This document shows, piece after piece, positions 52,960 to 60,873 of a DNA stretch of 64,000 nt. Source of the stretch: Comamonas odontotermitis (GTDB taxonomy: Bacteria > Pseudomonadota > Gammaproteobacteria > Burkholderiales > Burkholderiaceae_C); contig NZ_JACHKZ010000020.1 of assembly GCF_014207855.1 (NCBI RefSeq), forward strand, positions 1 through 64,000, in the 5' to 3' direction. Numbering within the stretch: the stretch's first letter is position 1; each line of letters opens with the position of its first letter. The position numbers and the translations under genes are program-made. The notes below the pieces were generated by a model. That model was not told where the DNA came from. It did not search any database and worked only from the letters and a program-made list of their open reading frames with translations.

Positions 52960-54138
52960 GTGCCTGCGCAGGCTCCGCAGACCATAACGATGACCGAGCG
53001 TGTTTCCACTGCGGCCCCGGGCCGCTCACCCGCCGCCCGCGCCTGGCGCCGTTTCAAATCCAACAAGCTGGGGTTTTACAGCCTGGTGGCCTTTGTGGTG
53101 CTGGTGGTGGTGAGCCTGTTTGCCGAGGTGATCAGCAACGACAAGCCGCTCATCGTGCGCTACGAAGGGCACACCTACTTTCCGCTGGCCAAGGATTACC
53201 CGGAAACCACGTTTGGCGGCGATTTCCACACTACCACCGATTTTCTCGACCCCTTCATCCAGCAGCAATTGGCCAAGGATGGCAATTGGGCGATTTTCCC
53301 CATCAACCGCTACGGTAAGTCCACCATCAATTACTTTGCCAAGGCGCCCAATCCTTCGCCGCCGTCGCGCGACAACTGGCTGGGCACCGATGACCGGGGG
53401 CGAGACCTGCTGGCGCAGCTGCTGTACGGCTTTCGCGTCAGCGTGCTGTTTGGCCTGGCGCTGATGGCCATTGGTGTTGTGCTGGGCGTGGTGGCGGGCG
53501 CCATTCAGGGGTTTTTTGGCGGCAAGACCGATTTGCTGCTGCAGCGCCTGTCGGAAATCTGGGGTTCGATGCCCGAGCTGTACCTGTTGATCATCTTCAG
53601 CGCGGTGTTTGCGCCCAGCGTGGCGCTGCTGCTGATCCTGCTGAGCCTGTTTGGCTGGCTGGGGCTGGCAGACTATGTGCGTGCCGAGTTCCTGCGCAAC
53701 CGGCAGCTGGACTATGTCAAATCTGCCCGCGCACTGGGCGTGCCCAACTGGCAGATCATGTGGCGGCACATTCTGCCCAACAGCCTGACGCCGGTCGTGA
53801 CCTTTCTGCCTTTCCGCATGAGCGCTGCAATCCTGATGCTGACGTCGCTGGATTTTCTCGGTCTGGGCGTGCCGCCCGGCACGCCGAGCCTGGGCGAGCT
53901 GCTCTCGCAGGGCAAGAACAACATCGACGCCTGGTGGATATCACTTGCCACCTTTGCTGTACTGGTGATCACATTGCTGCTGCTCACCTTCATGGGCGAT
54001 GCGCTGCGCGATGCGCTGGACCCAAGAAAACAGCTCAATACCCCTGCTACGCCTTCCAACAAAGCGCAGACAGCTACGCAAACCGTAGCGACTGCCTTGC
54101 CTGCCCAGCCAGCACATGTGGAGGTGCGCCATGGTTGA
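52960..54138 (+). CDS. yejE: Peptide ABC transporter permease (YejE-like)
   Basis: A 392-residue DppC/OppC-type permease. The N-terminal cytoplasmic segment RAWRRFKSNKLGFYSLVAFV and a large periplasmic loop (about 60-140, with NWLGTDDRGRDLLAQLLYGFRVS at its end) are typical of YejE. The EAA loop is YVKSARALGVPNWQIMWRHILPN. The start is GTG at 52960, chosen because AGGAGGGGAG precedes it by about 5 bases; an ATG at 52990 is possible. The C-terminal 35 residues are Thr/Ala/Gln-rich. The stop overlaps the yejF start. Confidence 0.9.
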   Translation: MPAQAPQTITMTERVSTAAPGRSPAARAWRRFKSNKLGFYSLVAFVVLVVVSLFAEVISNDKPLIVRYEGHTYFPLAKDYPETTFGGDFHTTTDFLDPFIQQQLAKDGNWAIFPINRYGKSTINYFAKAPNPSPPSRDNWLGTDDRGRDLLAQLLYGFRVSVLFGLALMAIGVVLGVVAGAIQGFFGGKTDLLLQRLSEIWGSMPELYLLIIFSAVFAPSVALLLILLSLFGWLGLADYVRAEFLRNRQLDYVKSARALGVPNWQIMWRHILPNSLTPVVTFLPFRMSAAILMLTSLDFLGLGVPPGTPSLGELLSQGKNNIDAWWISLATFAVLVITLLLLTFMGDALRDALDPRKQLNTPATPSNKAQTATQTVATALPAQPAHVEVRHG

Positions 54139-55771
54139 CACCAATCGGGCGGAGCCAGCGCCGCTGTTGCAGGTGCGCGATCTGCATGTGGCCTTTGGAG
54201 GCCAGGACGTGGTCAAAGGCGTGAGCTTTTCGATGCATGCAGGTGAAAAACTCGCGCTGGTGGGCGAATCCGGATCGGGAAAATCCGTGACGGCCCTGTC
54301 GCTGCTGCGCCTGGTGGGAGATGCGCACTTGCGCGGTGAGGCCTTGATGAGTGCACGCAATCTGCTGCAAATTTCAGAGCGAGAGATACAGGCCGTGCGC
54401 GGCGATGAGATCGCGGTGATCTTTCAGGAGCCGATGACGGCGCTCAACCCGCTGATGACCATGGGTGCGCAGATTGCAGAGGTGCTGCAGCTCAAGCAAG
54501 GGCTTTCGGACAAGGCGGCTTGGGCGCAGGCCGTGCAACTGCTGGCCACCACAGGCATCCCTGAGCCGGAGCGGCGCGCCGCCAGCTACCCGCACCAGTT
54601 GAGTGGCGGGCAACGCCAGCGCGCCATGATCGCCATGGCACTGGCCTGCAAACCCAAGCTGCTGATTGCCGATGAACCGACCACAGCGCTGGATGTGAGC
54701 CTGCGCGGGCAGATTCTGGATCTGCTGAACGACCTGCAGCGCGAGACGGGCATGGCGGTGTTGATGATCACGCACGACCTGCCGCTGGTGCGGCACTTTG
54801 CCGACCGAGTGGCTGTGATGGAAAAAGGCCTGCTGGTGGAGCAGGGCAGTGTGGCCGAGGTATTTGCTGCGCCCCAACATCCCTATACCCGCAGGCTGCT
54901 GGCCAGCACGCCACAGCGCGATGTCATTGCGCCAGAGACCGGTGCGCAATCTGTATTGGTGGCGCAGAATCTGTCCGTGGCCTATGCCACGCCGCTGCCG
55001 GGCTTCACGGGCTGGTTCCGCAAGGGCCGGTTCGAGGCGGTGCGCGAGGCCAGCCTGCAGTTGGCGCAGGGTCAGACGCTGGGTGTGATTGGCGAATCGG
55101 GCTCGGGCAAATCCACCCTGGCCCAGGCCATTCTGGGCCTCTTGCCTAGCACGGGGGAGTTGCGCATCGAGCAGCAACCCTGGCAACTGCCCGCGCAGCG
55201 CAATACCCCCGCCAACCAGCACTTGCGCCGCAAGGTGCAGGTGGTGTTTCAGGATCCGTTCTCGTCGCTGTCGCCGCGCATGACAGTGCAGGAAATCGTG
55301 GGTGAAGGCCTGCAGCTCGCGCAGCCCCGCATGGCCGCCGCCGATCTGCAGCAACAGGTGCTGGCACTGCTGCGAGAAGTGGGCCTGACCGAGGAGCAGT
55401 TCCCCGGCCTGCTTGAGCGCTACCCGCACGAATTTTCGGGCGGCCAGCGCCAGCGGCTGGCCATTGCCCGCGCATTGATCGTCAACCCGGATATCCTGGT
55501 GCTCGATGAGCCCACCAGTGCGCTCGATGTCACCATCCAGCAGCAGGTGCTGGCTCTGCTGCAGCGCCTGCAAAAGGAGCGCGGGCTGTCGTATGTGCTG
55601 ATCACCCACGATGTGGCAGTGATCCGCGCCATGGCGCACCAGGTGCTGGTGATGAAGGATGGCCGTATAGTCGAATCGGGCGAAGTGATGCAGGTGCTGG
55701 ACGCCCCGCGCGAGGCCTATACCCAGCGCCTGATGGCTTCGAGCCTGGAACTGTCGCCGGTGGTCCCGTGA
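54131..55771 (+). CDS. yejF: Peptide ABC transporter, dual ATP-binding protein (YejF-like)
   Basis: A 546-residue protein with two complete ABC ATPase domains. Domain 1: Walker A GESGSGKSV, signature LSGGQRQRAMIAMAL, Walker B LLIADEPTTALD. Domain 2: Walker A GESGSGKST, signature FSGGQRQRLAIARAL, Walker B ILVLDEPTSALD. Each has a peptide-transporter C-terminal block (HPYTRRLLAS). It energises the YejB/YejE pore. The ATG at 54131 overlaps the end of yejE by 8 bases. Confidence 0.93.
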   Translation: MVDTNRAEPAPLLQVRDLHVAFGGQDVVKGVSFSMHAGEKLALVGESGSGKSVTALSLLRLVGDAHLRGEALMSARNLLQISEREIQAVRGDEIAVIFQEPMTALNPLMTMGAQIAEVLQLKQGLSDKAAWAQAVQLLATTGIPEPERRAASYPHQLSGGQRQRAMIAMALACKPKLLIADEPTTALDVSLRGQILDLLNDLQRETGMAVLMITHDLPLVRHFADRVAVMEKGLLVEQGSVAEVFAAPQHPYTRRLLASTPQRDVIAPETGAQSVLVAQNLSVAYATPLPGFTGWFRKGRFEAVREASLQLAQGQTLGVIGESGSGKSTLAQAILGLLPSTGELRIEQQPWQLPAQRNTPANQHLRRKVQVVFQDPFSSLSPRMTVQEIVGEGLQLAQPRMAAADLQQQVLALLREVGLTEEQFPGLLERYPHEFSGGQRQRLAIARALIVNPDILVLDEPTSALDVTIQQQVLALLQRLQKERGLSYVLITHDVAVIRAMAHQVLVMKDGRIVESGEVMQVLDAPREAYTQRLMASSLELSPVVP

Positions 55772-55837
55772 ACTATTGTTTTGATAGCTGATTGCGCCTG
55801 ATGGGCAAGGGCTAGTGATTTTTTTAACGCATAAATC

Positions 55838-56617
55838 ATGACGGAATTGCTCCAGGTGAGCCATTTGGGCAAGCGTTTTGGCGGCGTGCAGGCGGTTGCC
55901 GATGTCAGCTTTTCGCTGCGGCGCGGCGAAGTGCTGGCTTTGATCGGTCCCAATGGCGCAGGCAAGACGACCACCTTCAACATGGTGGGCGGCCAGCTGC
56001 GGGCGGACGCCGGATCGGTGCGCCTGAGCGGCACCGAACTGGTGGGCAAGCTGCCGCGCGAGATCTGGCGCCTGGGCGTGGGGCGCACCTTCCAGATTGC
56101 CGAAACCTTTGCGTCGCTGACGGTTGTCGAAAATGTGCAGATGGCGCTGCTGTCGGCCGCAGGCCGCACCTTTTCGCTGTGGCAGAAGGCACGTGATTTT
56201 CGGCGCGACGAGGCGCTTGCACTGCTGGCGCTGGTGGGCATGCAGGCCCAGGCCGACCGTCCCTGCAGCGAACTGGCCTATGGCGATGTGAAAAGCGTGG
56301 AGCTGGCCATTGCCATGGCGCACCAGCCGGCACTTTTGCTGATGGACGAGCCCACCGCCGGCATGGCCCAGGCCGAGCGCCATCAGTTGATGGCGCTGAC
56401 GCAACGCCTGGCGCGCGAGCGCGACATGGCAGTATTGTTCACCGAGCACAGCATGGATGTGGTGTTCGCCTATGCGGACCGTATCATCGTGCTGGCGCGT
56501 GGCAGCCTCATTGCCGAGGGCTCGCCGGACGAAGTGCGCAGCAACCCCGAGGTGCAGGCCGTGTATCTGGGCAAGGGCTCCACCAACAAGGCGGCAACCA
56601 ACGAGGAGGCTGCATGA
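55838..56617 (+). CDS. ABC transporter ATP-binding protein, LivG type
   Basis: A 259-residue ATPase of the branched-chain amino acid/urea (LivG/UrtD) group. Walker A GPNGAGKTT (about 35), the LivG-type GVGRTFQIAETFASLTVVENV block, the family's non-canonical signature ELAYGDVKSVELAIAM in place of LSGG, and Walker B LLLMDEPTAGM. It pairs with the LivF-type ATPase overlapping its end. No LivH/LivM permease or binding protein is nearby, so the substrate is unknown and the permeases must be encoded elsewhere or shared. Confidence 0.87.
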   Translation: MTELLQVSHLGKRFGGVQAVADVSFSLRRGEVLALIGPNGAGKTTTFNMVGGQLRADAGSVRLSGTELVGKLPREIWRLGVGRTFQIAETFASLTVVENVQMALLSAAGRTFSLWQKARDFRRDEALALLALVGMQAQADRPCSELAYGDVKSVELAIAMAHQPALLLMDEPTAGMAQAERHQLMALTQRLARERDMAVLFTEHSMDVVFAYADRIIVLARGSLIAEGSPDEVRSNPEVQAVYLGKGSTNKAATNEEAA

Positions 56618-57366
56618 ATGGCGCCGTAAATACTGCGAATGCAGAGGTGCTGCTGGAGGCTCTCCAGCTCAACGCCTGGTACGGCGCGGCCCACATTCTG
56701 TTTGATGTGTCGCTGAACGTACGGCGTGGCGAAGTGGTAGCGCTCATGGGGCGCAACGGTGCCGGCAAATCCACCACGCTCAAGGCCATCATGGGCCTTT
56801 TGGCGCGGCGCAGCGGGCAGGTGCGATTTTGCGGACACGACATCTCGCACCATGAAGCCTGGCAGATTGCCCGTGAGGGCCTGGGCTATGTGCCCGAGGA
56901 TCGCCGCATCTTCACCGAACTGACGGTGCTGGAGAATCTGGAAGTGGGCCGCCAGCCTGCCCGCCGTTGGCCGGACGGCACGGTGGCGAGTGACTGGACG
57001 GCAGAGCGCCTGCTGGCCTTCTTTCCCAATCTGGCGGCCATGCCCGGGCGCCCAGGGGGGCAGATGAGCGGTGGCGAGCAGCAGATGCTGACTGTGGCGC
57101 GCACCCTGATGGGCAATCCCTACCTGGTACTGCTTGATGAACCATCGGAAGGCGTGGCACCGGTCATCGTGGAGCAGATGGTGCAGATGATCCTGCAGCT
57201 CAAGGCGCATGGTGTGAGCATCCTGCTGTGCGAACAGAACCTGCACTTTGCCCAACTGGTAAGTGACCGGGCCTATGTACTGGAGAAGGGAGAAATCCAG
57301 TTTGAAGGCAGCATGGCGGCCTTGCTGGAGCGTGAGAGGGCAGGGGCTCGGTTGGTTGGGGTGTAA
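56614..57366 (+). CDS. ABC transporter ATP-binding protein, LivF type
   Basis: A 250-residue ATPase of the LivF/UrtE group. It has LNAWYGAAHILFDVSLNV, Walker A GRNGAGKST, GYVPEDRRIFTELTVLENL, signature MSGGEQQMLTVARTL and Walker B LVLLDEPSEGVAP. The ATG overlaps the stop of the LivG-type gene (ATGA), so the two are translated together. A terminator follows 18 bases after the stop. Confidence 0.88.
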   Translation: MNGAVNTANAEVLLEALQLNAWYGAAHILFDVSLNVRRGEVVALMGRNGAGKSTTLKAIMGLLARRSGQVRFCGHDISHHEAWQIAREGLGYVPEDRRIFTELTVLENLEVGRQPARRWPDGTVASDWTAERLLAFFPNLAAMPGRPGGQMSGGEQQMLTVARTLMGNPYLVLLDEPSEGVAPVIVEQMVQMILQLKAHGVSILLCEQNLHFAQLVSDRAYVLEKGEIQFEGSMAALLERERAGARLVGV

Positions 57367-57384
57367 GGTGCCATAAAAAAGCAG

Positions 57385-57410
57385 AAAAGGAGCTGATTTG
57401 CTCCTTTTTT
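57385..57410 (+). terminator. Intrinsic terminator after the LivG/LivF pair
   Basis: AAAAGGAGC, loop TGATTT, GCTCCTTTTTT. It lies 18 bases after the LivF-type stop codon. Confidence 0.8.
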
Positions 57411-57459
57411 GATAGCTGTTGACGCATTGTGAATAGGCGTCAGAATGGGCTTGTATTTT

Positions 57460-58074
57460 TTACCACTGCCCTGTCGGGTTCACGCCATCCTGCATCACCC
57501 AATGGATGCGGTCGGCCTCCACACCCATCAGCTCCGCCTGGTAAAGCAGCAACTCAGTGGTTTCACCGTCGAGCACCGGCTCGCGCGAGAGCAGCTTGAA
57601 CGAATCGGTGGTATCGCCCATGATCATGGCCCACTGGTAATCGGGGTCGATGGCCACGATGTGGTAGCCCTCGTAGAACGGGCCGAGGAAAGATGCCTTC
57701 ATGGCGCCGAAGTGCGGAGACCCCACAAAGCGTGCATTGCCAGTCGATTCCACCCAGCGGTGGGTGCCGGTATGAAACCCCCGCATGGTGATGGACAGGC
57801 TGCCATCGTCTTGCAGTTCGTACTCGATGCGCGAGCGGGTCAGCGGCTTGCCCAGGCCTTTTTCGATCCGGGCGATCTCGTACCAGTCGCCTACAAAGCG
57901 TTCCACATCAAAATCGGATACCGGCTCGATCTGCGCGGCTGGCACCACCTTGGTAGATTGGTTGCCGAACCACCGGTACACCGCATAGGCCGCGAAGGCC
58001 GACAAACCTACGGCAACCACAGGCAGCCATGACCTGTGGCCAGGCTGGGAATCTTGCGGTTCTCGCTCATCCAT
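57460..58074 (-). CDS. Lipocalin (Blc-type) with N-terminal membrane anchor
   Basis: A 204-residue lipocalin. A short charged N-terminus and one membrane segment (SWLPVVAVGLSAFAAYAVYRWF, about 15-37) replace the usual Blc lipobox; there is no lipoprotein Cys. The lipocalin barrel begins with VERFVGDWYEIARIEKGL (GxW motif) and includes ELQDDGSLSITMRGF, FLGPFYEGYHIVAIDPDYQWAMIMG and LLSREPVLDGE, typical of bacterial Blc. Blc binds lysophospholipids or fatty acids in the envelope. The ATG at 58074 follows AGGAGAAAGG; longer readings to 58209 lack support. Confidence 0.87.
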   Translation of the reverse strand: MDEREPQDSQPGHRSWLPVVAVGLSAFAAYAVYRWFGNQSTKVVPAAQIEPVSDFDVERFVGDWYEIARIEKGLGKPLTRSRIEYELQDDGSLSITMRGFHTGTHRWVESTGNARFVGSPHFGAMKASFLGPFYEGYHIVAIDPDYQWAMIMGDTTDSFKLLSREPVLDGETTELLLYQAELMGVEADRIHWVMQDGVNPTGQW

Positions 58075-58405
58075 AGAAAACCTTTCTCCTCTATCAGCAA
58101 ACATGGCAAGCACTTGTACAAACCAGCGGGCGTGTGCAGACGCATCCTCACGGGCAAAACATAGGGCCTGGGCCGAATTTGCGCAAGTCTTGATGGCCTG
58201 ATTGATCACTGGATCGTAAGCAGGTTCAAGAAGTTTACAAGCACCCGTGTGAACACCATGTGCTGAGACTATTGAAAAATAGCGGATCCAGCGTCGTTTG
58301 CTCGGCTAATTTCGCACGAATGCGTGGGATTTAGCCCCTGGTTTTTATCGGTGCGCCCGCTTCTGTGGCCTAATAAGGGTTTTGTCTTTATCGCGAGGTC
58401 CCAGC
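58075..58405. other. Intergenic region between lipocalin and the small basic gene
   Basis: About 330 bases between divergent genes. It should contain promoters for both. GATCGTAAGCAGGTTC at 58212-58227 resembles the end of the 265-bp MITE (one mismatch) and may be a remnant. No other element was recognised. Confidence 0.45.
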
Positions 58406-58576
58406 ATGGGCAATAAAATCGTTACGGAAGCTGATCGCAAGTTCACCCCTCAACCTCCTCTGCCTAACGGCAAGAGCCTGCCTACCCCCGGCCGTGGTCA
58501 AAAGTCGAGCCGCGCTCGTGGCGTTGCTACCCGTACCAAGAAGAACCCCGGCAAGCGTACGCACAAGGGCGGTTAA
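58406..58576 (+). CDS. Small basic protein of unknown function (56 residues)
   Basis: A 56-residue, Lys/Arg/Gly/Pro-rich protein starting MGNKIVTEADRKFTPQPPLP and ending in KKNPGKRTHKGG. It has no Cys, no hydrophobic stretch and a high net positive charge, so it probably binds nucleic acid or the ribosome. GAGG lies 9 bases before the ATG. Codon use is like that of its neighbours, which suggests a real gene. It is followed by a perfect 13-bp hairpin and an intrinsic terminator, so it is probably a single-gene transcript. I do not recognise the family. Confidence 0.65.
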   Translation: MGNKIVTEADRKFTPQPPLPNGKSLPTPGRGQKSSRARGVATRTKKNPGKRTHKGG

Positions 58577-58613
58577 TTCGCCTCGCAGCGGCGGCGCACC
58601 GTTTTCGTGCCGT

Positions 58614-58652
58614 CCGCATGCCGCGCTTGCCACGATCAGGCGCGGCATGCGG
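58614..58652 (+). other. Strong hairpin in the 3' region of the small basic gene
   Basis: CCGCATGCCGCGC and its exact complement GCGCGGCATGCGG, separated by 13 bases, form a very stable stem. There is no T tract after it; the true terminator comes 30 bases later. Confidence 0.7.
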
Positions 58653-58680
58653 ATGGCACACTTTCCGCCAGCTGCCACAA

Positions 58681-58709
58681 AAAAACCGCACCATGAGGTG
58701 CGGTTTTTT
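58681..58709. terminator. Intrinsic terminator between the small basic gene and cbpM
   Basis: AAAAACCGCACC, loop ATGA, GGTGCGGTTTTTT. It can work in both directions between the convergent transcripts. Confidence 0.88.
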
Positions 58710-58793
58710 ATTGCCTGGTGTGTAGCTGGTTTCAGCCCGCTGGGCGCCAAGTGCTTCTCCGGCGATGGCAAGGCGATTTCTGGCGCAGCATGG

Positions 58794-59120
58794 TCACAAG
58801 CCTTGCAGCTTGCGGCGCAACTCCAGCACTTCCTCCATCAAGTCCACAGTCATTGCGGCCAGTTGCGGGTCGGCGTCATACATTCGCTCAAGTTGTGCCA
58901 CACGCCTTGCGCGCACGATGGACGGGCTGGCAAAGCGCCAGCTGGTCACAGCCGTTGCGTGGCGTGTGCCGGTGCTCGGGGTGAGCACGCCGTCCACCAC
59001 GCGGGCCTGCACCCATTCCACACTGCGGTGGCAGGCGCGAGCGAGAGTGACGGCATCCAGCGCGTCATCGTCCAGGATTTCCAGGGTGGTCGTGTGGATG
59101 CTGGCGGTGTATTGGGTCAT
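58794..59120 (-). CDS. cbpM: CbpM-like chaperone modulator
   Basis: A 108-residue MerR-like-fold protein of the CbpM family, which binds and inhibits the J-domain of CbpA. It reads LDAVTLARACHRSVEWVQARVVDGVLTP in the N-terminal half and RVAQLERMYDADPQLAAMTVDLMEEVLELRRKL in the C-terminal helix. The ATG lies 2 bases after the cbpA stop. AGGAGCC precedes it. The cbpA-cbpM pair is the usual arrangement. Confidence 0.82.
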   Translation of the reverse strand: MTQYTASIHTTTLEILDDDALDAVTLARACHRSVEWVQARVVDGVLTPSTGTRHATAVTSWRFASPSIVRARRVAQLERMYDADPQLAAMTVDLMEEVLELRRKLQGL

Positions 59121-59122
59121 GT

Positions 59123-60100
59123 TCAGGCTCCTTGGCGGGGCTGGAAGCGGGGGAAGGCCTTGGCAAACGCCTCGTAGGCGGCTTTGGCCTCGGCGCTGTC
59201 GGCAGGCGGTGTGGTCAGTTGCAGCTCCAGATACAGGTCGCCCGGCGTTGCGGCGGGCAGGCCCTTGCCTTTGAGTCGCAGTTTGCGCCCGGCCGACCAT
59301 CCGGCGGGGATGGTCACCTCCAGCGTTCCCGCAGGTGTGTTCACTTCGGCCGAGCCGCCAATGGCTGCCTCCCATGGCGCAACGGGCAGAGACATGTAGA
59401 CATCCTTGCCCTCGGAGCGCCAGCGCTTGTCGGCGCGAAAATGCACTTCCAGCAGCAGATCACCCGCCTCGCCACCGTTGTAGCCGGGGCCCCCTTGGCC
59501 TGCAAGCCGGATCATCTGACCCTCGCGCACGCCTTTGGGGATCTTGACCTGCAGCTGGCGCTCTTTCATGACGATATCGCCGTGCTCATCCAACTGGCGG
59601 CCATGCAGCGTGAGCATGCGCTCGGCGCCCTGGTAGCTGTCGATCAGGTCCAGCTCGATGCTGGCGTGCTGGTCTTCGCCGCGCATGGGGTGCATGCGGC
59701 TGCCCGCCCCGCCGGGCCCACCAGCGCCCCGTTGCGCGCGGGCCTGACCGAACATCTGGTTGAAGAAGTCGCTGTAGTCGGCATCGCCATCCATGTGCTG
59801 GCGGCTGAAATTGAAATCGCCCGGGTTGAACCCTTCTGCGTTCTGGAATGGGTTGCCGCCGCGCGCGCCGCCTGCAAAACCGCGTGGCGCGTCCAGCATG
59901 GCGTCATATTCGGCGCGTTTTTCTGCATCCGACAGCACGGCATTGGCCTCGTTCAATTCGGCCATGCGTTTGTCGGCGTCTTTTTCCTTGCTGATGTCGG
60001 GGTGGTATTTGCGGGCCAGCTTGCGGTACGCCTTTTTGATATCGTCCGCCGAGGCCTTTTTGTCCACTCCGAGAACTTGGTAGTAGTTTTTGCTATCCAT
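59123..60100 (-). CDS. cbpA: DnaJ-family co-chaperone CbpA
   Basis: A 325-residue class B J-protein: N-terminal J-domain (residues 1-70) with YRKLARKYHPDI including the HPD motif, a Gly/Phe-rich linker (about 72-150), and two C-terminal substrate-binding barrels (IELDLIDSYQGAERMLTLHG; TPAGTLEVTIPAGWSAGRKLRLKGKG). It lacks the zinc finger of DnaJ, as CbpA should. CbpA helps DnaK and binds curved DNA. Start: ATG at 60100; the upstream 60151 start adds no conserved residues. Confidence 0.9.
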   Translation of the reverse strand: MDSKNYYQVLGVDKKASADDIKKAYRKLARKYHPDISKEKDADKRMAELNEANAVLSDAEKRAEYDAMLDAPRGFAGGARGGNPFQNAEGFNPGDFNFSRQHMDGDADYSDFFNQMFGQARAQRGAGGPGGAGSRMHPMRGEDQHASIELDLIDSYQGAERMLTLHGRQLDEHGDIVMKERQLQVKIPKGVREGQMIRLAGQGGPGYNGGEAGDLLLEVHFRADKRWRSEGKDVYMSLPVAPWEAAIGGSAEVNTPAGTLEVTIPAGWSAGRKLRLKGKGLPAATPGDLYLELQLTTPPADSAEAKAAYEAFAKAFPRFQPRQGA

Positions 60101-60302
60101 GGTGAATGAGTGCTCCCGTTTTTGGCAGGCTGCGTTCACTGCCCATTGCATTGTCCAGTGTGCAGCCCAATAAGCACAAAATGGTAGTTTTTTTCAATGA
60201 TTCAAGGTTGCATCGCCAGGTTTTGCAAATTAATACCCGGGATTCGGGTTCGCCAATGGTGGTACAAACACGGCTTTGCAATTGCTAAATGGGAAAGTCT
60301 GT

Positions 60303-60668
60303 ATGACAGAGGCTGCATCTGCACCCTGGCTGGTGGTGTGTCTGTGCGCTGAGTGGTGTGGTACCTGCAAGGAGTACCGTCCGGTGTTTGAAGCACTGGC
60401 CCAGCAATTGCCTTCCATGCGATTTGCCTGGCTGGATGTGGAGGACGAGGAAGACGTGGTGGGCGATCTGGATATCGTGACATTTCCCACCATGCTTGTG
60501 GGGCAGGGCGATCAGCCGTTATTTCTGGGGCCATTGCTGCCGCAGATCGGTATTTTGCAGCGCATGCTTGAGCGTTTTTCCGTTTCTGGAGCCCCAGTGC
60601 TGCCGCCAGAAGATGCAGCCCATGCACTGCTAGCCAATGTGCGGCGATTGCTGGCTGCGCGGGCTTGA
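60303..60668 (+). CDS. Thioredoxin-like protein
   Basis: A 121-residue thioredoxin-fold protein with active site CAEWCGTCKEY (Cys19 and Cys22 in CGTC instead of CGPC) and the cis-Pro motif DIVTFPTMLVGQ. It has no signal peptide, so it is cytoplasmic. GGGAAAG precedes the ATG at 60303; 60276 is an alternative. The C-terminal helices are longer than in TrxA. It sits just upstream of the rimP leader, and its transcript may run into it. Confidence 0.8.
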   Translation: MTEAASAPWLVVCLCAEWCGTCKEYRPVFEALAQQLPSMRFAWLDVEDEEDVVGDLDIVTFPTMLVGQGDQPLFLGPLLPQIGILQRMLERFSVSGAPVLPPEDAAHALLANVRRLLAARA

Positions 60669-60709
60669 TTGCCCAGAGGGCTTTTACGCGCGCAATCGGT
60701 GTCCAGTCG

Positions 60710-60738
60710 TTGCAAAGCTACTGGTTTGCCCCTATAAT
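60710..60738 (+). promoter_or_regulatory. Sigma-70 promoter of the rimP-nusA-infB operon
   Basis: TTGCAA, 17 bases, TATAAT. The -10 is a full consensus match, the -35 matches 5 of 6. Transcription should begin near 60745, only about 13 bases before the attenuator stem. Confidence 0.75.
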
Positions 60739-60744
60739 GGATGT

Positions 60745-60873
60745 AATACACGACCAAACGGGCGGTGCCAACCGCCCGTTTTTTTTGGTCGCATGTTTTT
60801 CGGCTCGAAGCTGCGGAATGTGTAACTTTCCGTGGCTCTCGGGTTTTTCGTATTTGCGGGATAAATATCACAC
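60745..60873 (+). ncRNA. rimP leader RNA with early intrinsic terminator (attenuator)
   Basis: Downstream of the promoter, ACGGGCGGT, loop GCCA, ACCGCCCGT (60758-60779) runs into TTTTTTT (60780-60786). Transcripts would end after about 40 nucleotides unless read through to rimP at 60874. A rimP leader with a premature terminator has been proposed for proteobacteria by bioinformatics (named as such in Rfam, from memory). The rest of the leader (60787-60873) is not obviously structured. Confidence 0.65.

Noticed and set aside
54374-56449. 691-codon open frame antisense to the YejF- and LivG-type genes
   Set aside because: Crosses two genuine genes with clear ATPase motifs; no motif of its own.
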